This document shows, piece after piece, positions 16,636 through 25,017 of a stretch of DNA of 64,000 nucleotides. Source of the DNA: Stenotrophomonas sp. SY1 (lineage in GTDB: Bacteria > Pseudomonadota > Gammaproteobacteria > Xanthomonadales > Xanthomonadaceae). Location of the stretch: NCBI RefSeq assembly GCF_021202945.1, contig NZ_JAJOYR010000002.1:1124453-1188452 (forward strand), in the 5' to 3' direction. Each line of letters opens with the position of its first letter. The stretch's first letter is position 1. The notes under the pieces are model-generated. The model made no database searches and was not told the DNA's origin. It was given only the letters and a program-made list of their open reading frames with translations. The translations under genes were made by a program, and so were the position numbers.

Positions 16636-17934
16636 TCACGCCTTGGGCGGCGTGAAGTTGTTCTGCAGCCCAGTCCAGCAGGCCTGATACTCGCGCTGGC
16701 GGTGGCCGGCAGCGATGGCCTGCTCGGTCGGGCAGATGACCCCGCGCGTCTCGAACATGAAGGCCATCGTTTCGGTGACCACGTCCGGCTTGGACAAGTC
16801 GGCATTGGACGCCTTGTCGAAAGTCGCCGCATCCGGGCCATGGCCACTCATGCAGTTGTGCATCGACGCGCCACCGGGCACGAAGCCTTCGGCCTTCGCG
16901 TCGTAGGCGCCGTGGATCAGGCCCATGAATTCGCTGGCGATGTTGCGGTGGAACCAGGGCGGACGGAAGGTGTTCTGCGCCACCAGCCAACGCGGCGGGA
17001 AGATCACGAAGTCCAGGTTGCTGGTCCCCGGCGTATCGCTGGCCGAGTGCAGCACCAGGAAGATAGACGGGTCCGGGTGGTCGTAGCTGATCGAACCGAT
17101 GGTGTTGAAGCGGCGCAGGTCATAGCGGTACGGCGCGTAGTTGCCGTGCCAGCCGACCACGTCCAGCGGGGAGTGGCTGATATCCGCGCGCCACAGGCGT
17201 CCATGGAATTTGGCGACCAGTTCGAACTGGCCTTCCAGTTCTTCATACGCGGCCACCGGCGTTTCAAAGTCACGCGGATTGGCCAGGCCGTTGCTGCCGA
17301 TCGGGCCAAGGTCGGGCAATTTGAGCAGCGCGCCGAAATTCTCGCAGACGTAACCGCGCGCCTGACCATCGGGCAGCTCGACGGCGAAGCGCACGCCACG
17401 CGGAATCACTGCGATCTGCTGCGGCTCGACGTCGATCACGCCCATCTCGGTGCGCAGGCGCAACCGGCCCAGCTGCGGCACGATCAGCAGTTCGCCATCG
17501 GCGTTGTAGAAATAGCGGCCACGCATGTCGGCATTGGCTGCATACATGTGGATGCCGGCACCGGCATGGGCATCAGGCGAGCCGTTGCCGCCCATCGTGT
17601 ACAGCCCTTCGATGAAATCGGTGGGCGTGGCCGGCAGCGGCAGCGGGTCCCAGCGCAGCTGGTTGGGCGACACGGCGGCATGGCTGAAATCGCCATGCAG
17701 GTTCGGTTGATTGAACGGGGTGAATTCACCGTGCATCACCGCCGGGCGGATGCGGTACAGCCAGCTGCGGCGGTTGCTGCCGCGCGGCGCGGTGAATGCG
17801 GTGCCGGTCAACTGCTCGGCGTAAAGACCATGCGCAACGCGCTGCGGCGAGTTGCGCCCCACCGGCAAGGTGCCGGGCACGGCCTCGGTGGCGAACTCGT
17901 TGCCAAAGCCGGATTGATAACCGTTGCTGACCAT
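16636..17934 (-). CDS. hmgA: Homogentisate 1,2-dioxygenase
   Basis: HmgA opens the ring of homogentisate to maleylacetoacetate, the step after Hpd in tyrosine catabolism. The 432-residue protein starts [18 protein letters not shown]. It carries the Fe(II)-binding region [21 protein letters not shown] (His and Glu ligands) and [19 protein letters not shown] (third histidine). ATG at 17934 is chosen because xanthomonad homologues start here; an in-frame TTG 10 codons upstream is the alternative. It is downstream of hpd on the same strand, but a DUF559 cassette lies between them. Without the cassette, hpd and hmgA would be about 38 bases apart. Confidence 0.95.
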   Translation of the reverse strand: MVSNGYQSGFGNEFATEAVPGTLPVGRNSPQRVAHGLYAEQLTGTAFTAPRGSNRRSWLYRIRPAVMHGEFTPFNQPNLHGDFSHAAVSPNQLRWDPLPLPATPTDFIEGLYTMGGNGSPDAHAGAGIHMYAANADMRGRYFYNADGELLIVPQLGRLRLRTEMGVIDVEPQQIAVIPRGVRFAVELPDGQARGYVCENFGALLKLPDLGPIGSNGLANPRDFETPVAAYEELEGQFELVAKFHGRLWRADISHSPLDVVGWHGNYAPYRYDLRRFNTIGSISYDHPDPSIFLVLHSASDTPGTSNLDFVIFPPRWLVAQNTFRPPWFHRNIASEFMGLIHGAYDAKAEGFVPGGASMHNCMSGHGPDAATFDKASNADLSKPDVVTETMAFMFETRGVICPTEQAIAAGHRQREYQACWTGLQNNFTPPKA

Positions 17935-17960
17935 GATGGCTGCCTGCCTGTTAGCTGTTT

Positions 17961-18377
17961 TCAAAGCCCCTCTCCCTCCGGGAGAGGGGTTGGGGAGAGG
18001 GTACGACTACGCGCAATGCGCTCAATCTCTTCCAGTACTGCATCTATCTGCAACAACACCTCGTTGTTCCAGTAACGCACTACCCGCCATCCCTGCGCCT
18101 GCAGATATCGGGTGCGCTCGGCGTCTACCAGCGCATTGTGTTGCGAACCGTCCAGCTCGACTGCCAATGCCGCCTCAATGCAGCAGAAATCCACGACATA
18201 CGGCGGTACGGGATGCTGGCGCCTGAACTTCAAACCGCACAAGCGTCCTGCACGCAGGTGTTTCCATAGGCGCCGCTCGGCATCTGTCATCGTCTTGCGC
18301 AGGGATCTGGCGACTTCAAGTGTGGTGCTGGGGAGTGGGGGTTTGATCGTCCTGACCATCTGGCATCCGTTGGGCAT
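17961..18377 (-). CDS. DUF559 (Vsr-like PD-(D/E)XK) endonuclease-domain protein
   Basis: The 138-residue protein is a full-length DUF559 member: [20 protein letters not shown], then [31 protein letters not shown] and [13 protein letters not shown]. The Asp of YVVDF and the Glu/Asp of ELDG fit the catalytic positions of very-short-patch-repair-like nucleases. The last residues ([14 protein letters not shown]) and the stop codon are encoded by a repeat, and the same repeat in inverted orientation lies just upstream of the start. No second gene of a restriction or defence system is adjacent. Activity and role are unknown. MVRTIK at 18359 is an alternative start. Confidence 0.85.
   Translation of the reverse strand: MPNGCQMVRTIKPPLPSTTLEVARSLRKTMTDAERRLWKHLRAGRLCGLKFRRQHPVPPYVVDFCCIEAALAVELDGSQHNALVDAERTRYLQAQGWRVVRYWNNEVLLQIDAVLEEIERIARSRTLSPTPLPEGEGL
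17962..18003 (+). repeat. Left 42-bp terminal inverted repeat of the DUF559 cassette
   Basis: It contains a CCCCTCTCCC TC CGGGAGAGGGG hairpin followed by TTGGGGAGAGGGTA. It matches the reverse complement of 18394-18435 at 41 of 42 positions. GGG-AGA-GGGG-TT-GGGG-AGA-GGG fits the canonical G-quadruplex pattern. It encodes the tail of the DUF559 protein. Confidence 0.9.
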
Positions 18378-18393
18378 TACACCCGCAGGAGCC

Positions 18394-18435
18394 TACCCTC
18401 TCCCCAACCCCTCTCCCGGTGGGAGAGGGGCTTTG
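18394..18435 (-). repeat. Right 42-bp terminal inverted repeat of the DUF559 cassette
   Basis: Inverted copy of 17962-18003 with one mismatch in the hairpin loop (ACC for TCC). It lies 16 bases upstream of the DUF559 start, so the predicted mRNA leader would carry the G-rich strand, and 11 bases after the hpd stop codon. Confidence 0.9.
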
Positions 18436-18446
18436 GAGCACATGCT

Positions 18447-19562
18447 TTACAGCACGCCACGCTTCATCTGGTCGCGCTCGATGCTCTCGAACAGCGCCTG
18501 GAAGTTGCCTTCGCCGAAACCTTCATTGCCCTTGCGCTGGATGATCTCGAAGAAGATCGGGCCGATGCAGTTCTGGGTGAAGATCTGCAGCAGCTTGCGC
18601 TGCTTGGTCTCCGGGTCGGCGTCGATCAGGATCTTGTTCCTGCGCAGGCGCGGCACGTCTTCGCCATTGTCCGGGATGCGCAGGTCGACCACGTCAAAGT
18701 AGCTGTCCGGCGTATCCAGGAACTCGATGCCGCGCTCACGCATGGCTTCGACGGTGTCGTAGATGTTGTCGGTGAAGCAGGCGATGTGCTGGATGCCCTC
18801 GCCCTTGTAGGCGTCCAGATACTCGTTGATCTGGCTCTTGGGGTCGGACGACTCGTTGAGCGGGATGCGCACGATGCCATCCGGAGCGGTCATCGCCTTG
18901 GACACCAGGCCGGTCTTTGCGCCCTTGATGTCGAAGTAGCGGATCTCGCGGAAGTTGAACAGGCGCTCGTAGTAATCCGACCACTTCTGCATGTTGCCCA
19001 GGTACAGATTGTGGGTCAGGTGATCGATGAAGGTCAGGCCAAAACCCTTCGGGTCCTGCTCGGCGCCTTCCACCGGCACGTAGTCGGCGTCGTAGATGCT
19101 GCCCTTGTCGCCGTAGCGGTCCACCAGGTACAGCATGCAGTCGCCGATGCCCTTGATCACCGGCGCCGGCACGGCGCGGGTGTCGGCCAGCAGGGTCACT
19201 TCCTCGGCGCCGTTGCCCAGCGCGGTGGCCAGTACGTCGGCGGCCGGCTTCTGGAAGCGGATGGCGAAGCCGCAGGCGGACGGGCCATGCTTGGCGGCGA
19301 AGTCGGCGGCAAAGGAGTCCGGCTCCTCGTTCACGAGGAAGTTGACGCCGCCTTGACGGTAGACGGTAATAGCACGCTGCCGATGGCGGAGCACGGCAGT
19401 GAATCCCATGTTCCGAAAGTACGCGTGCAGCTGGGCGCCCTGCCCGGCCGGCGCAGCGAACTCGACGAACTCAAAACCATCGATGCCCATCGGGTTTTCA
19501 AAGGTGGTGACCTGCATGCCCAGGTTGGGTGCGTTGGATGCAGGTTGGGCTTGGGTGTTCAT
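18447..19562 (-). CDS. hpd: 4-Hydroxyphenylpyruvate dioxygenase
   Basis: Hpd converts 4-hydroxyphenylpyruvate to homogentisate in tyrosine catabolism. The 371-residue protein has the two-VOC-domain layout. The iron ligands can be placed at the His of FIDHLTHNLYLG near residue 180, the His of GEGIQHIACFTDN near 260 and the Glu of IGPIFFEIIQRKGNEGFGEGNF near 340. The C-terminal gate helix (FQALFESIERDQMKRGVL) is intact. It is divergent from a MarR gene with a 128-base shared promoter region containing two dyads, and is followed by the DUF559 cassette and hmgA. Confidence 0.97.
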   Translation of the reverse strand: MNTQAQPASNAPNLGMQVTTFENPMGIDGFEFVEFAAPAGQGAQLHAYFRNMGFTAVLRHRQRAITVYRQGGVNFLVNEEPDSFAADFAAKHGPSACGFAIRFQKPAADVLATALGNGAEEVTLLADTRAVPAPVIKGIGDCMLYLVDRYGDKGSIYDADYVPVEGAEQDPKGFGLTFIDHLTHNLYLGNMQKWSDYYERLFNFREIRYFDIKGAKTGLVSKAMTAPDGIVRIPLNESSDPKSQINEYLDAYKGEGIQHIACFTDNIYDTVEAMRERGIEFLDTPDSYFDVVDLRIPDNGEDVPRLRRNKILIDADPETKQRKLLQIFTQNCIGPIFFEIIQRKGNEGFGEGNFQALFESIERDQMKRGVL

Positions 19563-19621
19563 GGGTTGCCTCCGGGAGCGTGACCGTCGCCAGATGTCGG
19601 CGGCGGGAAAACAGGGAGACT

Positions 19622-19634
19622 CGCGAATATCGCG
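19622..19634. promoter_or_regulatory. Dyad in the hpd-marR intergenic region (A)
   Basis: CGCGA ATA TCGCG is a perfect 5-bp inverted repeat about 60 bases from the hpd start. It is a possible regulator site. Confidence 0.35.
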
Positions 19635-19654
19635 CGTCAGAGTCGAAGGTTATA

Positions 19655-19668
19655 GTTTCACATGAAAC
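19655..19668. promoter_or_regulatory. Candidate MarR operator (dyad B)
   Basis: GTTTCA CA TGAAAC is a perfect 6-bp inverted repeat in the divergent promoter region, 23 bases before the marR-type start. TATAGT at 19651-19656 overlaps it and could be a -10 box. Autoregulation of the MarR gene and control of hpd are inferred. Confidence 0.5.
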
Positions 19669-19690
19669 CACCATCAAGGTGCACTGCAGC

Positions 19691-20185
19691 ATGAGTTCTT
19701 CCGACTACAGCAAGTCCACCAGCATCCGGGCCTCAAATGTCCTGTTGGATCTGGAGCAATTCCTGCCCTACCGCATCAGCGTCCTGTCCAACCGGGTCAG
19801 CGGCAACATCGCCCGGCTCTATGGTGAGCGCTATGGCCTGGCCATTCCCGAATGGCGGGTAATCACCATCCTGGCGCTGTACCCGGGCTCCTCGGCCAGC
19901 GAGGTGTCCGAACGCACCGCGATGGACAAGGTGGCCGTCAGCCGCGCCGTGGCGCGCCTGCTCGAACGCGGCTTCATCAAACGCGAGACGCACGGTGACG
20001 ACCGCCGCCGCTCGGTGCTGGCGTTGTCGGCGGCTGGCTTCGAGGTCTACGAGACCATCGCGCCTATGGTGATCGAAATGGATCGCCGGCTGATGTCGGT
20101 GCTCACCGAGGAAGAAGAGCAGGTGCTGGAACGGCTGATCACGCGCCTTGCCGAAGCCGGCCTGCCGCGCATGAGCGAAGGCTGA
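19691..20185 (+). CDS. MarR-family regulator, probably of tyrosine catabolism
   Basis: The 164-residue winged-helix protein has the MarR layout: a helical N-terminus (DLEQFLPYRISVLSNRVSGNIARLYGERYGL), the recognition region GSSASEVSERTAMDKVAVSRAVARLLERGFIKRE, and the wing THGDDRRRSVLALSAAG. A long C-terminal helix (EEEEQVLERLITRLAEAGL) serves dimerisation. It is divergent from hpd with a shared 128-base region containing two palindromes, so it likely represses or modulates hpd-hmgA in response to an aromatic intermediate; this is inference from context. The ATG at 19691 begins the conserved region. Confidence 0.88.
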   Translation: MSSSDYSKSTSIRASNVLLDLEQFLPYRISVLSNRVSGNIARLYGERYGLAIPEWRVITILALYPGSSASEVSERTAMDKVAVSRAVARLLERGFIKRETHGDDRRRSVLALSAAGFEVYETIAPMVIEMDRRLMSVLTEEEEQVLERLITRLAEAGLPRMSEG

Positions 20186-20196
20186 TACCGGACCGT

Positions 20197-20264
20197 GTAG
20201 CGCGCAGCCATGCTGCGCGGGGGTCTTCCTGGCGACGCGCCTGCCGAGCGTGGCTCGGCATTAC
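20197..20264. repeat. Inverted pair of SMAG-like palindromes between convergent genes
   Basis: GTAG followed by CGCGCAGC CAT GCTGCGCG, then TGCCGAGC GTG GCTCGGCA followed by TTACC in the opposite orientation. The pair fills the 88-base gap between the marR-type gene and the converging membrane-protein gene and may end transcription from both sides. Confidence 0.7.
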
Positions 20265-20273
20265 CGGCCGTGG

Positions 20274-21389
20274 TCAGCTCAGGTGCTTGCGCCGCGCATA
20301 GATCCACGGCGCGGCCAGCGCAGCGATCGCGCCACCGGCAAAGCCCAGTGCTGCGGCCACGGCAGCGGCTTCGATCTGACCGGGCAAGGCCAATGCCGCG
20401 ATCAGCAGCAGTGCAGCCGGCAGACCGATGAACGAGGTCAGGAAGAAACGCCAGCGCGGCACCCAGGTGTGCAGCTGCATCAGGCTTGCGCGCGTCCACG
20501 CCTCGCCCGCCCTGCTGCGTCCGATTTTGTCCACAAGCTTGACGAGATCGACCTCGACCACGGACTTGCCGGAACGCGCCAGCGCCAATTCAACGCCAAC
20601 TTCTGCCGGGTCAGGCCAGTTTGACGGCCAGGCTTGAGGCGCATCCACGCCATAAGCCGTCAGCAATGGGACTGTCAGTGACGGCACCAACAGCGGGCGC
20701 AACTTGCGCTTGTCCAGTACGCACCAGACTTGCGGAATGCCATCGCAGTTGACCTGATACAAACCCAATTGCTCTGCTGCCGGATACGGCAGTGCGGTAA
20801 CCCGCGCGGCCAGCGATTCAGCGCCCATCGCACGCAGGAAACCCACCCGGCCGCGACCTACCTGCGCCCAGCCCAGGCCCAGGGAAGACAGCAGCATCAC
20901 CTCGGCCAGATCGGTACCGCCAGGAGCTGCGCGCTCGTCGCTGCCAAGAAAGGTCGCCAGCGATTTCGGCTCGGCCACATCCTGCCGGCCCCAGCGCTGC
21001 GAATGGCCCAGCAGGAATTTCAACGGCACACGCGCCGCCACGGTGTCCCCACGCACGGCATCGGAAGCGAACGGCACCACTGTGGCCACGAATGCCCGCA
21101 GCTCATTGCCCGGCGAGGCACTCCATTCCGATGGCAACAAGCCGGCGAGCAGGCCATTGCGGGCGAGTTGGTCGATCTGTTCCTTCTGCTCCACCAGCCG
21201 CGTCACCGCCGCCTGCAACATGATGTTGGGCGGCGCAGCCGCCAATGGCAGGCGCGACGGCGGCGCGATCACCTCGTCGGTGGTCGGACTGTCATCCAGC
21301 AGTTCCTCCACCGTAGGCAAGGTGGCGGTGGCCGGATCCGGTGCAGGGGCTTCATTGGTTTGCGGTGGGATGCTCGCAACAGGCTGCAT
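20274..21389 (-). CDS. Membrane-anchored protein of unknown function
   Basis: The likely product is 371 residues, mostly soluble, ending in two membrane helices (WRFFLTSFIGLPAALLLIAALAL and an Ala/Gly-rich AAAVAAALGFAGGAIAALAAPWIYA) and a basic tail RRKHLS. No domain was recognised. The frame stays open upstream to 21785, but that extension runs through two GTAGGAGCGG-type repeats and is unlikely to be protein. No start has a good ribosome-binding site: ATG at 21389 is the best guess, and ATG at 21224 (MLQAAVTRLVEQ) is possible. TonB- or adhesin-like functions were considered and not supported. Confidence 0.6.
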   Translation of the reverse strand: MQPVASIPPQTNEAPAPDPATATLPTVEELLDDSPTTDEVIAPPSRLPLAAAPPNIMLQAAVTRLVEQKEQIDQLARNGLLAGLLPSEWSASPGNELRAFVATVVPFASDAVRGDTVAARVPLKFLLGHSQRWGRQDVAEPKSLATFLGSDERAAPGGTDLAEVMLLSSLGLGWAQVGRGRVGFLRAMGAESLAARVTALPYPAAEQLGLYQVNCDGIPQVWCVLDKRKLRPLLVPSLTVPLLTAYGVDAPQAWPSNWPDPAEVGVELALARSGKSVVEVDLVKLVDKIGRSRAGEAWTRASLMQLHTWVPRWRFFLTSFIGLPAALLLIAALALPGQIEAAAVAAALGFAGGAIAALAAPWIYARRKHLS

Positions 21390-21669
21390 GGCGGGAAGCG
21401 GCGAGGTGCCGGAAGCAGACGGGATTGATTCGTTAGCGGCCGCAATCCCGCCAAATGTAGCCTCGGCAGGAGCGGCTGAAGCCGTGAAGCCGTGAAGCCA
21501 CCAATGTGCCCGACGTCGCAGAGCTCGCCACCCAACAATGTCGGCCGGTGTGTTTACTGTCGGCGCATGCATTCGTGGCATCGCGGCTGAAGCCGCTCCT
21601 ACGAAAAGCGCGGTGCTGGAAACAACAACGGCGCCCTCAGGCGCCGTTGCTTGCTGCATCGCTCTCGAA

Positions 21670-22263
21670 CTATTTCGCCGGCGGTGCCCACTGTTTGAGG
21701 AAGGCGAAGAACTTGCCGCGGTCGTAACCCTTGCCCTTTTCCAGCTCGCCGGTGAATTGCGAATGCAGCAACTTGCCTTCGCCATCCAGCACGAACAGGT
21801 GCGGGTAACCGGTGATCGCGGGGAAGCGGGACAGGAACGCCACGTTCTCGTTGTCCTCGCTGTAGTTGACCTTCATCCACACGTAGTTGGCATCGCGGAA
21901 GCGGCGGATTTCCGAATCACCTTCCATGAAAGCGTCCAGCAGGTGGCACCACGAGCACCACTCGCCGCCCACATCCAGGATGATCCGCTTGCCGCCACGC
22001 TGGGCCTCGACCTTGGCCGTTTCCAGGTCGGCGACCGGGTCGCGGGCCGGGTCGAACTGCGCGTTGAGCCCGGCCACCGCGGCGATGTCCGCTGCGGTGG
22101 GGGTATTGCCCGATGCCACCGGCTGGCTGGTGTCAGCCACCGGCGTCTTCTGTTCGGAGGTATCCAGCGGCTGCACTTTTTCCGGAGCCTGGGCCGGCGG
22201 TTGATTGCAACCGGCAAGTGCGACGGTGAGCAGCAGGGGAATCATTCCGAACATCAGTTTCAT
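21670..22263 (-). CDS. Thioredoxin-fold lipoprotein
   Basis: The 197-residue product starts MKLMFGMIPLLLTVALAGCNQ, a type II signal peptide with lipobox LAGC. A Pro/Thr/Gln linker to about residue 70 follows. The thioredoxin-like domain has the redox motif WCSWC in VGGEWCSWCHLLD and a cis-proline region TGYPHLFVLDGEGKLL. It resembles the soluble domain of thiol:disulfide interchange DsbD-like proteins, so a periplasmic reductase role is likely. It starts 10 bases after the POT symporter stop, so the two probably form an operon. Confidence 0.82.
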   Translation of the reverse strand: MKLMFGMIPLLLTVALAGCNQPPAQAPEKVQPLDTSEQKTPVADTSQPVASGNTPTAADIAAVAGLNAQFDPARDPVADLETAKVEAQRGGKRIILDVGGEWCSWCHLLDAFMEGDSEIRRFRDANYVWMKVNYSEDNENVAFLSRFPAITGYPHLFVLDGEGKLLHSQFTGELEKGKGYDRGKFFAFLKQWAPPAK

Positions 22264-22273
22264 CGTTGCTTCC

Positions 22274-23782
22274 TCACTTCACGCCGTGCATCAGCTTCTG
22301 CACCAGCGGGGCGATCAGGAACAGCAGCACGCCGCCGCCGATCAGGATCCAGAAGCCCATCGTGTAACCGGAATGGGCCGACTGCACGGTCATGCCACCG
22401 GCGCCACTGACGTGGCCGGCGAACAGGCCCGCCAGGTTGTTGCCGATGCCGGTGGACAGGAACCAGCCGCCCATGGCGAAACCGACCAGACGCACCGGCG
22501 CCAGCTTGGTCACCATCGACAGACCGATCGGCGACAGGCACAGCTCACCAATGGACTGGATCCAGTACACCGCGAACAGGGTCCAGAACGGGATCTTGTT
22601 GCTGCCCGGGTCCAGCAGGCTGGACAGGGCGAACATCAGCAGCAGGAACGCCAGGCCGTTGAAGATCAGGCCCAGGCCGAACTTGCGCGGGATCGACGGA
22701 TTGGCCTTGCCCAGGCGCACCCACAACCAGGCCAGGACCGGCGCCAGGGTGATGATGGCCACCGAGTTCACCGACTGGAACCAGGCGGTCGGGAAGGTCC
22801 AGTCACCGAACTGGCGGTCGACGATGCGGTCGGCCAGGAAGGTGAAGGAGCTGCCGGCCTGTTCGAAGAACATCCAGAACAGCACGTTGAAGGTGAAGAT
22901 GATCAGCATGGCGATCACGCGGTTGCGCGCGACCTTGCCTTCGCGGATACCCTCGATCAGCAGGATGACGCCCAGGCCGATGAACATGATGGTCAGGATG
23001 ACCTGCAGCACGTTGGCGCCGGCATTGAGCAGGCCGTACATCACCGGGATGGCGACCAAGCAGGCCAGCGCGGTCTTGATCACCGGGCCGCTGCCGGGCT
23101 TTTCAGCCAGCGGTGCGCCGATGCCCTTGAGGTGGCGGCGCTCGATCAGGAACCACACCAGGCTGATCAGCATGCCGATGCCCGAGGCGATGAACACCAT
23201 CTTGTAGGCCGGCATCGCGTCGGTGCCGAACACCTTCTGCGCCAGGATCTGGGTGAGGATCGGCGAGATCATCGCACCCATGTTGATGCCCATGTAGAAG
23301 ATGGTGAAGCCCGAATCGCGACGGCCATCATCCAGCTTGTACAGCTTGCCCACCATCGTGGAGATGTTCGGCTTGAACAGGCCGTTGCCGACGATGATCG
23401 TGGCCAGGCCCAGGTTGAACACCTGCTGGTTGGGAATGGCGATCATGAACAGGCCAGCGGCCATGATCACCGCACCCATCAGGATCGAACGCTGGTAGCC
23501 GATGATCCGGTCGGCCGCGAAACCGCCGAAGATCGCTGCCGCATACACCAGCGCCAGGTAGGCGCCGTAGGTATGGCTGGCCGGTTCCTCGCCAACCGCA
23601 TTGCCGCCGTGGAACTGCGCCACGATGTACAGCACCAGCGCCCAGCGGATGCCGTAGAAGGCGAAGCGTTCCCAGAACTCGGTCATGAACAGCATCCACA
23701 GCGGACGCGGGTGACCGAGGAGGTCCTTGAACTCCGGCACGGGCGCCGGGTTTGTTGCGGAATTCGGCGCGGCAGCGCTCAT
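22274..23782 (-). CDS. Proton-dependent oligopeptide (POT family) symporter
   Basis: The 502-residue, about 14-helix transporter belongs to the PTR2/POT branch of the MFS. The proton-coupling ExxER-type motif is seen in MTEFWERFAFYGIRWALVLY (helix 1). YGAYLALVYAAAIFGGFAADRIIGYQRSILMGA (helices 2-3) and FTIFYMGINMGAMISPILTQ, the POT signature, follow. It should take up di- and tripeptides with H+ across the inner membrane. It is the first gene of an apparent two-gene unit with the thioredoxin-like lipoprotein. The upstream 374 bases separate it from kynA. Confidence 0.93.
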   Translation of the reverse strand: MSAAAPNSATNPAPVPEFKDLLGHPRPLWMLFMTEFWERFAFYGIRWALVLYIVAQFHGGNAVGEEPASHTYGAYLALVYAAAIFGGFAADRIIGYQRSILMGAVIMAAGLFMIAIPNQQVFNLGLATIIVGNGLFKPNISTMVGKLYKLDDGRRDSGFTIFYMGINMGAMISPILTQILAQKVFGTDAMPAYKMVFIASGIGMLISLVWFLIERRHLKGIGAPLAEKPGSGPVIKTALACLVAIPVMYGLLNAGANVLQVILTIMFIGLGVILLIEGIREGKVARNRVIAMLIIFTFNVLFWMFFEQAGSSFTFLADRIVDRQFGDWTFPTAWFQSVNSVAIITLAPVLAWLWVRLGKANPSIPRKFGLGLIFNGLAFLLLMFALSSLLDPGSNKIPFWTLFAVYWIQSIGELCLSPIGLSMVTKLAPVRLVGFAMGGWFLSTGIGNNLAGLFAGHVSGAGGMTVQSAHSGYTMGFWILIGGGVLLFLIAPLVQKLMHGVK

Positions 23783-24156
23783 GCGGGTGTCCCCTGATAA
23801 TTTTGATGCGAAAGAAATCGGCCGGAACCGGCGCGACGGGCGAGGATCACAGAAGCGTCGGCTTCACGTCAAATCCACATTGCATCTTGCCCGCACCGGC
23901 CACGCCGCGGCCATGGCCGGTCAAAGCGAGTCATGCTGCGGTCGCAACATGCTGAATGGGTTGGGTTTTGACGGACGCACCATGCCGTCCTCAGCGCAGG
24001 CGCGACGCCCATCGCTACGCTGGCAAACCACCCGCCAACGGCCAGACCGCAACCACAGAACAGCCGTGACGAGCCCCATGCGACGGGATGCAGCCGTGGC
24101 TTCGCGGCTGAAGCCGCTCCTGCAACGCCCCAGGCTGCATCCGGCGCTGGCCGGCC
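23783..24156. other. Intergenic region between kynA and the POT symporter
   Basis: These 374 bases hold the POT promoter region (AT-rich AATTATCAGG near 23795-23805 on the minus strand) and one GTAGGAGCGG-type palindrome at about 24100-24126. Nothing else was recognised. Confidence 0.5.
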
Positions 24157-25017
24157 TCAGCCGTCGGCGCGGATGCTGGTACGGACTTCGAACAGCTCCG
24201 GGAAGAAGGTCAGCTCCAGCGCCTGCTTGAGGAAGCCCACGCCGCTGGAGCCACCGGTGCCGCGCTTGAAGCCGATCACCCGCATCACCGTGCGCATATG
24301 GCGGAAGCGCCACAGCTGGAACTGGGTTTCCAGGTCCACCATGTCCTCGCACAGCGAGTACTCGCGCCAGTAGCGGTCGGTGTCCTGGTAGATGGTCTCG
24401 AACACCGTGCGCAGGGCCGGGTCGCTGACATGCGGCTGGGTCCAGTCGTGGTCCTCGTAGGTAGCCGGGATGGCATGGCCGAAGCGCGACAGGTAGGCCA
24501 GGAACTCCTCGTACAGGCTCGGCGCTTCCAGCACCTCGCGCAGCTGCGCCTGCCCGGCCGGGTCATGGGCGAACACGCCGAGCATGTCGGCGTTCTTGTT
24601 GCCCAGCAGGAATTCGATATAGCGGTACTGCAGCGACTGGAAGCCGGAAGACGGCCCCAGCACGTCACGGAAGCCCATGTATTCGGACGGGGTCAGGGTT
24701 TCCAGCACCGCCCATTGTTCGGTCAGCAGGCGCAGCACCTGCTTGCCGCGGGCCAGCACCTTGCGGCATTGCCAGACCTCGTCGCGTTGCAGGTGGGCAC
24801 GCGCGGCACGCAGCTCATGGGCCAGCAGCTTCAGCCACAGCTCCGAGGTCTGGTGCTGGATGATGAACAGCATCTCGTCGTGGTGCGGTGGGTTGGACAG
24901 CGGCTGCTGGGCCGACAGCAGCTGGTCCAGGCGCAGGTAGCCGCCGTAGGTGAGCCGGCCCTGCAGGTCGGTGTGGATACCTGCTTCGAGCTCACGCTGG
25001 TTCTTTTCTACGGTCAT
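24157..25017 (-). CDS. kynA: Tryptophan 2,3-dioxygenase
   Basis: KynA oxidises L-tryptophan to N-formylkynurenine with a heme cofactor, the first step of the kynurenine pathway. The 286-residue protein shows [44 protein letters not shown] (substrate-binding Phe-x-x-x-His-Gln and Arg region), and [29 protein letters not shown], which carries the axial heme histidine and the substrate carboxylate contacts. ATG at 25017 matches xanthomonad homologues. No kynurenine formamidase or kynureninase gene is next to it. It is divergent from pdhA. Confidence 0.95.
   Translation of the reverse strand: MTVEKNQRELEAGIHTDLQGRLTYGGYLRLDQLLSAQQPLSNPPHHDEMLFIIQHQTSELWLKLLAHELRAARAHLQRDEVWQCRKVLARGKQVLRLLTEQWAVLETLTPSEYMGFRDVLGPSSGFQSLQYRYIEFLLGNKNADMLGVFAHDPAGQAQLREVLEAPSLYEEFLAYLSRFGHAIPATYEDHDWTQPHVSDPALRTVFETIYQDTDRYWREYSLCEDMVDLETQFQLWRFRHMRTVMRVIGFKRGTGGSSGVGFLKQALELTFFPELFEVRTSIRADG

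Larger units (their letters stand above)
17962..18435 (-). mobile_element. Candidate cassette: DUF559 gene between terminal inverted repeats
   Basis: The 474-bp unit is repeat, gene, inverted repeat with almost nothing else. It lies within a predicted hpd-hmgA operon. The outer flanks (CTGTTTT left, GAGCACA right) show no target-site duplication, so transposition is inferred from architecture only. Confidence 0.45.

Noticed and set aside
17961..18377. DUF559 gene as part of a restriction-modification or Vsr repair system
   Set aside because: No methyltransferase or other DNA-modification gene is adjacent; neighbours are tyrosine catabolism genes.
20197..20264. Possible tRNA-like cloverleaf
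   Set aside because: Two simple stem-loops; no anticodon arm, TPsiC loop or CCA end.
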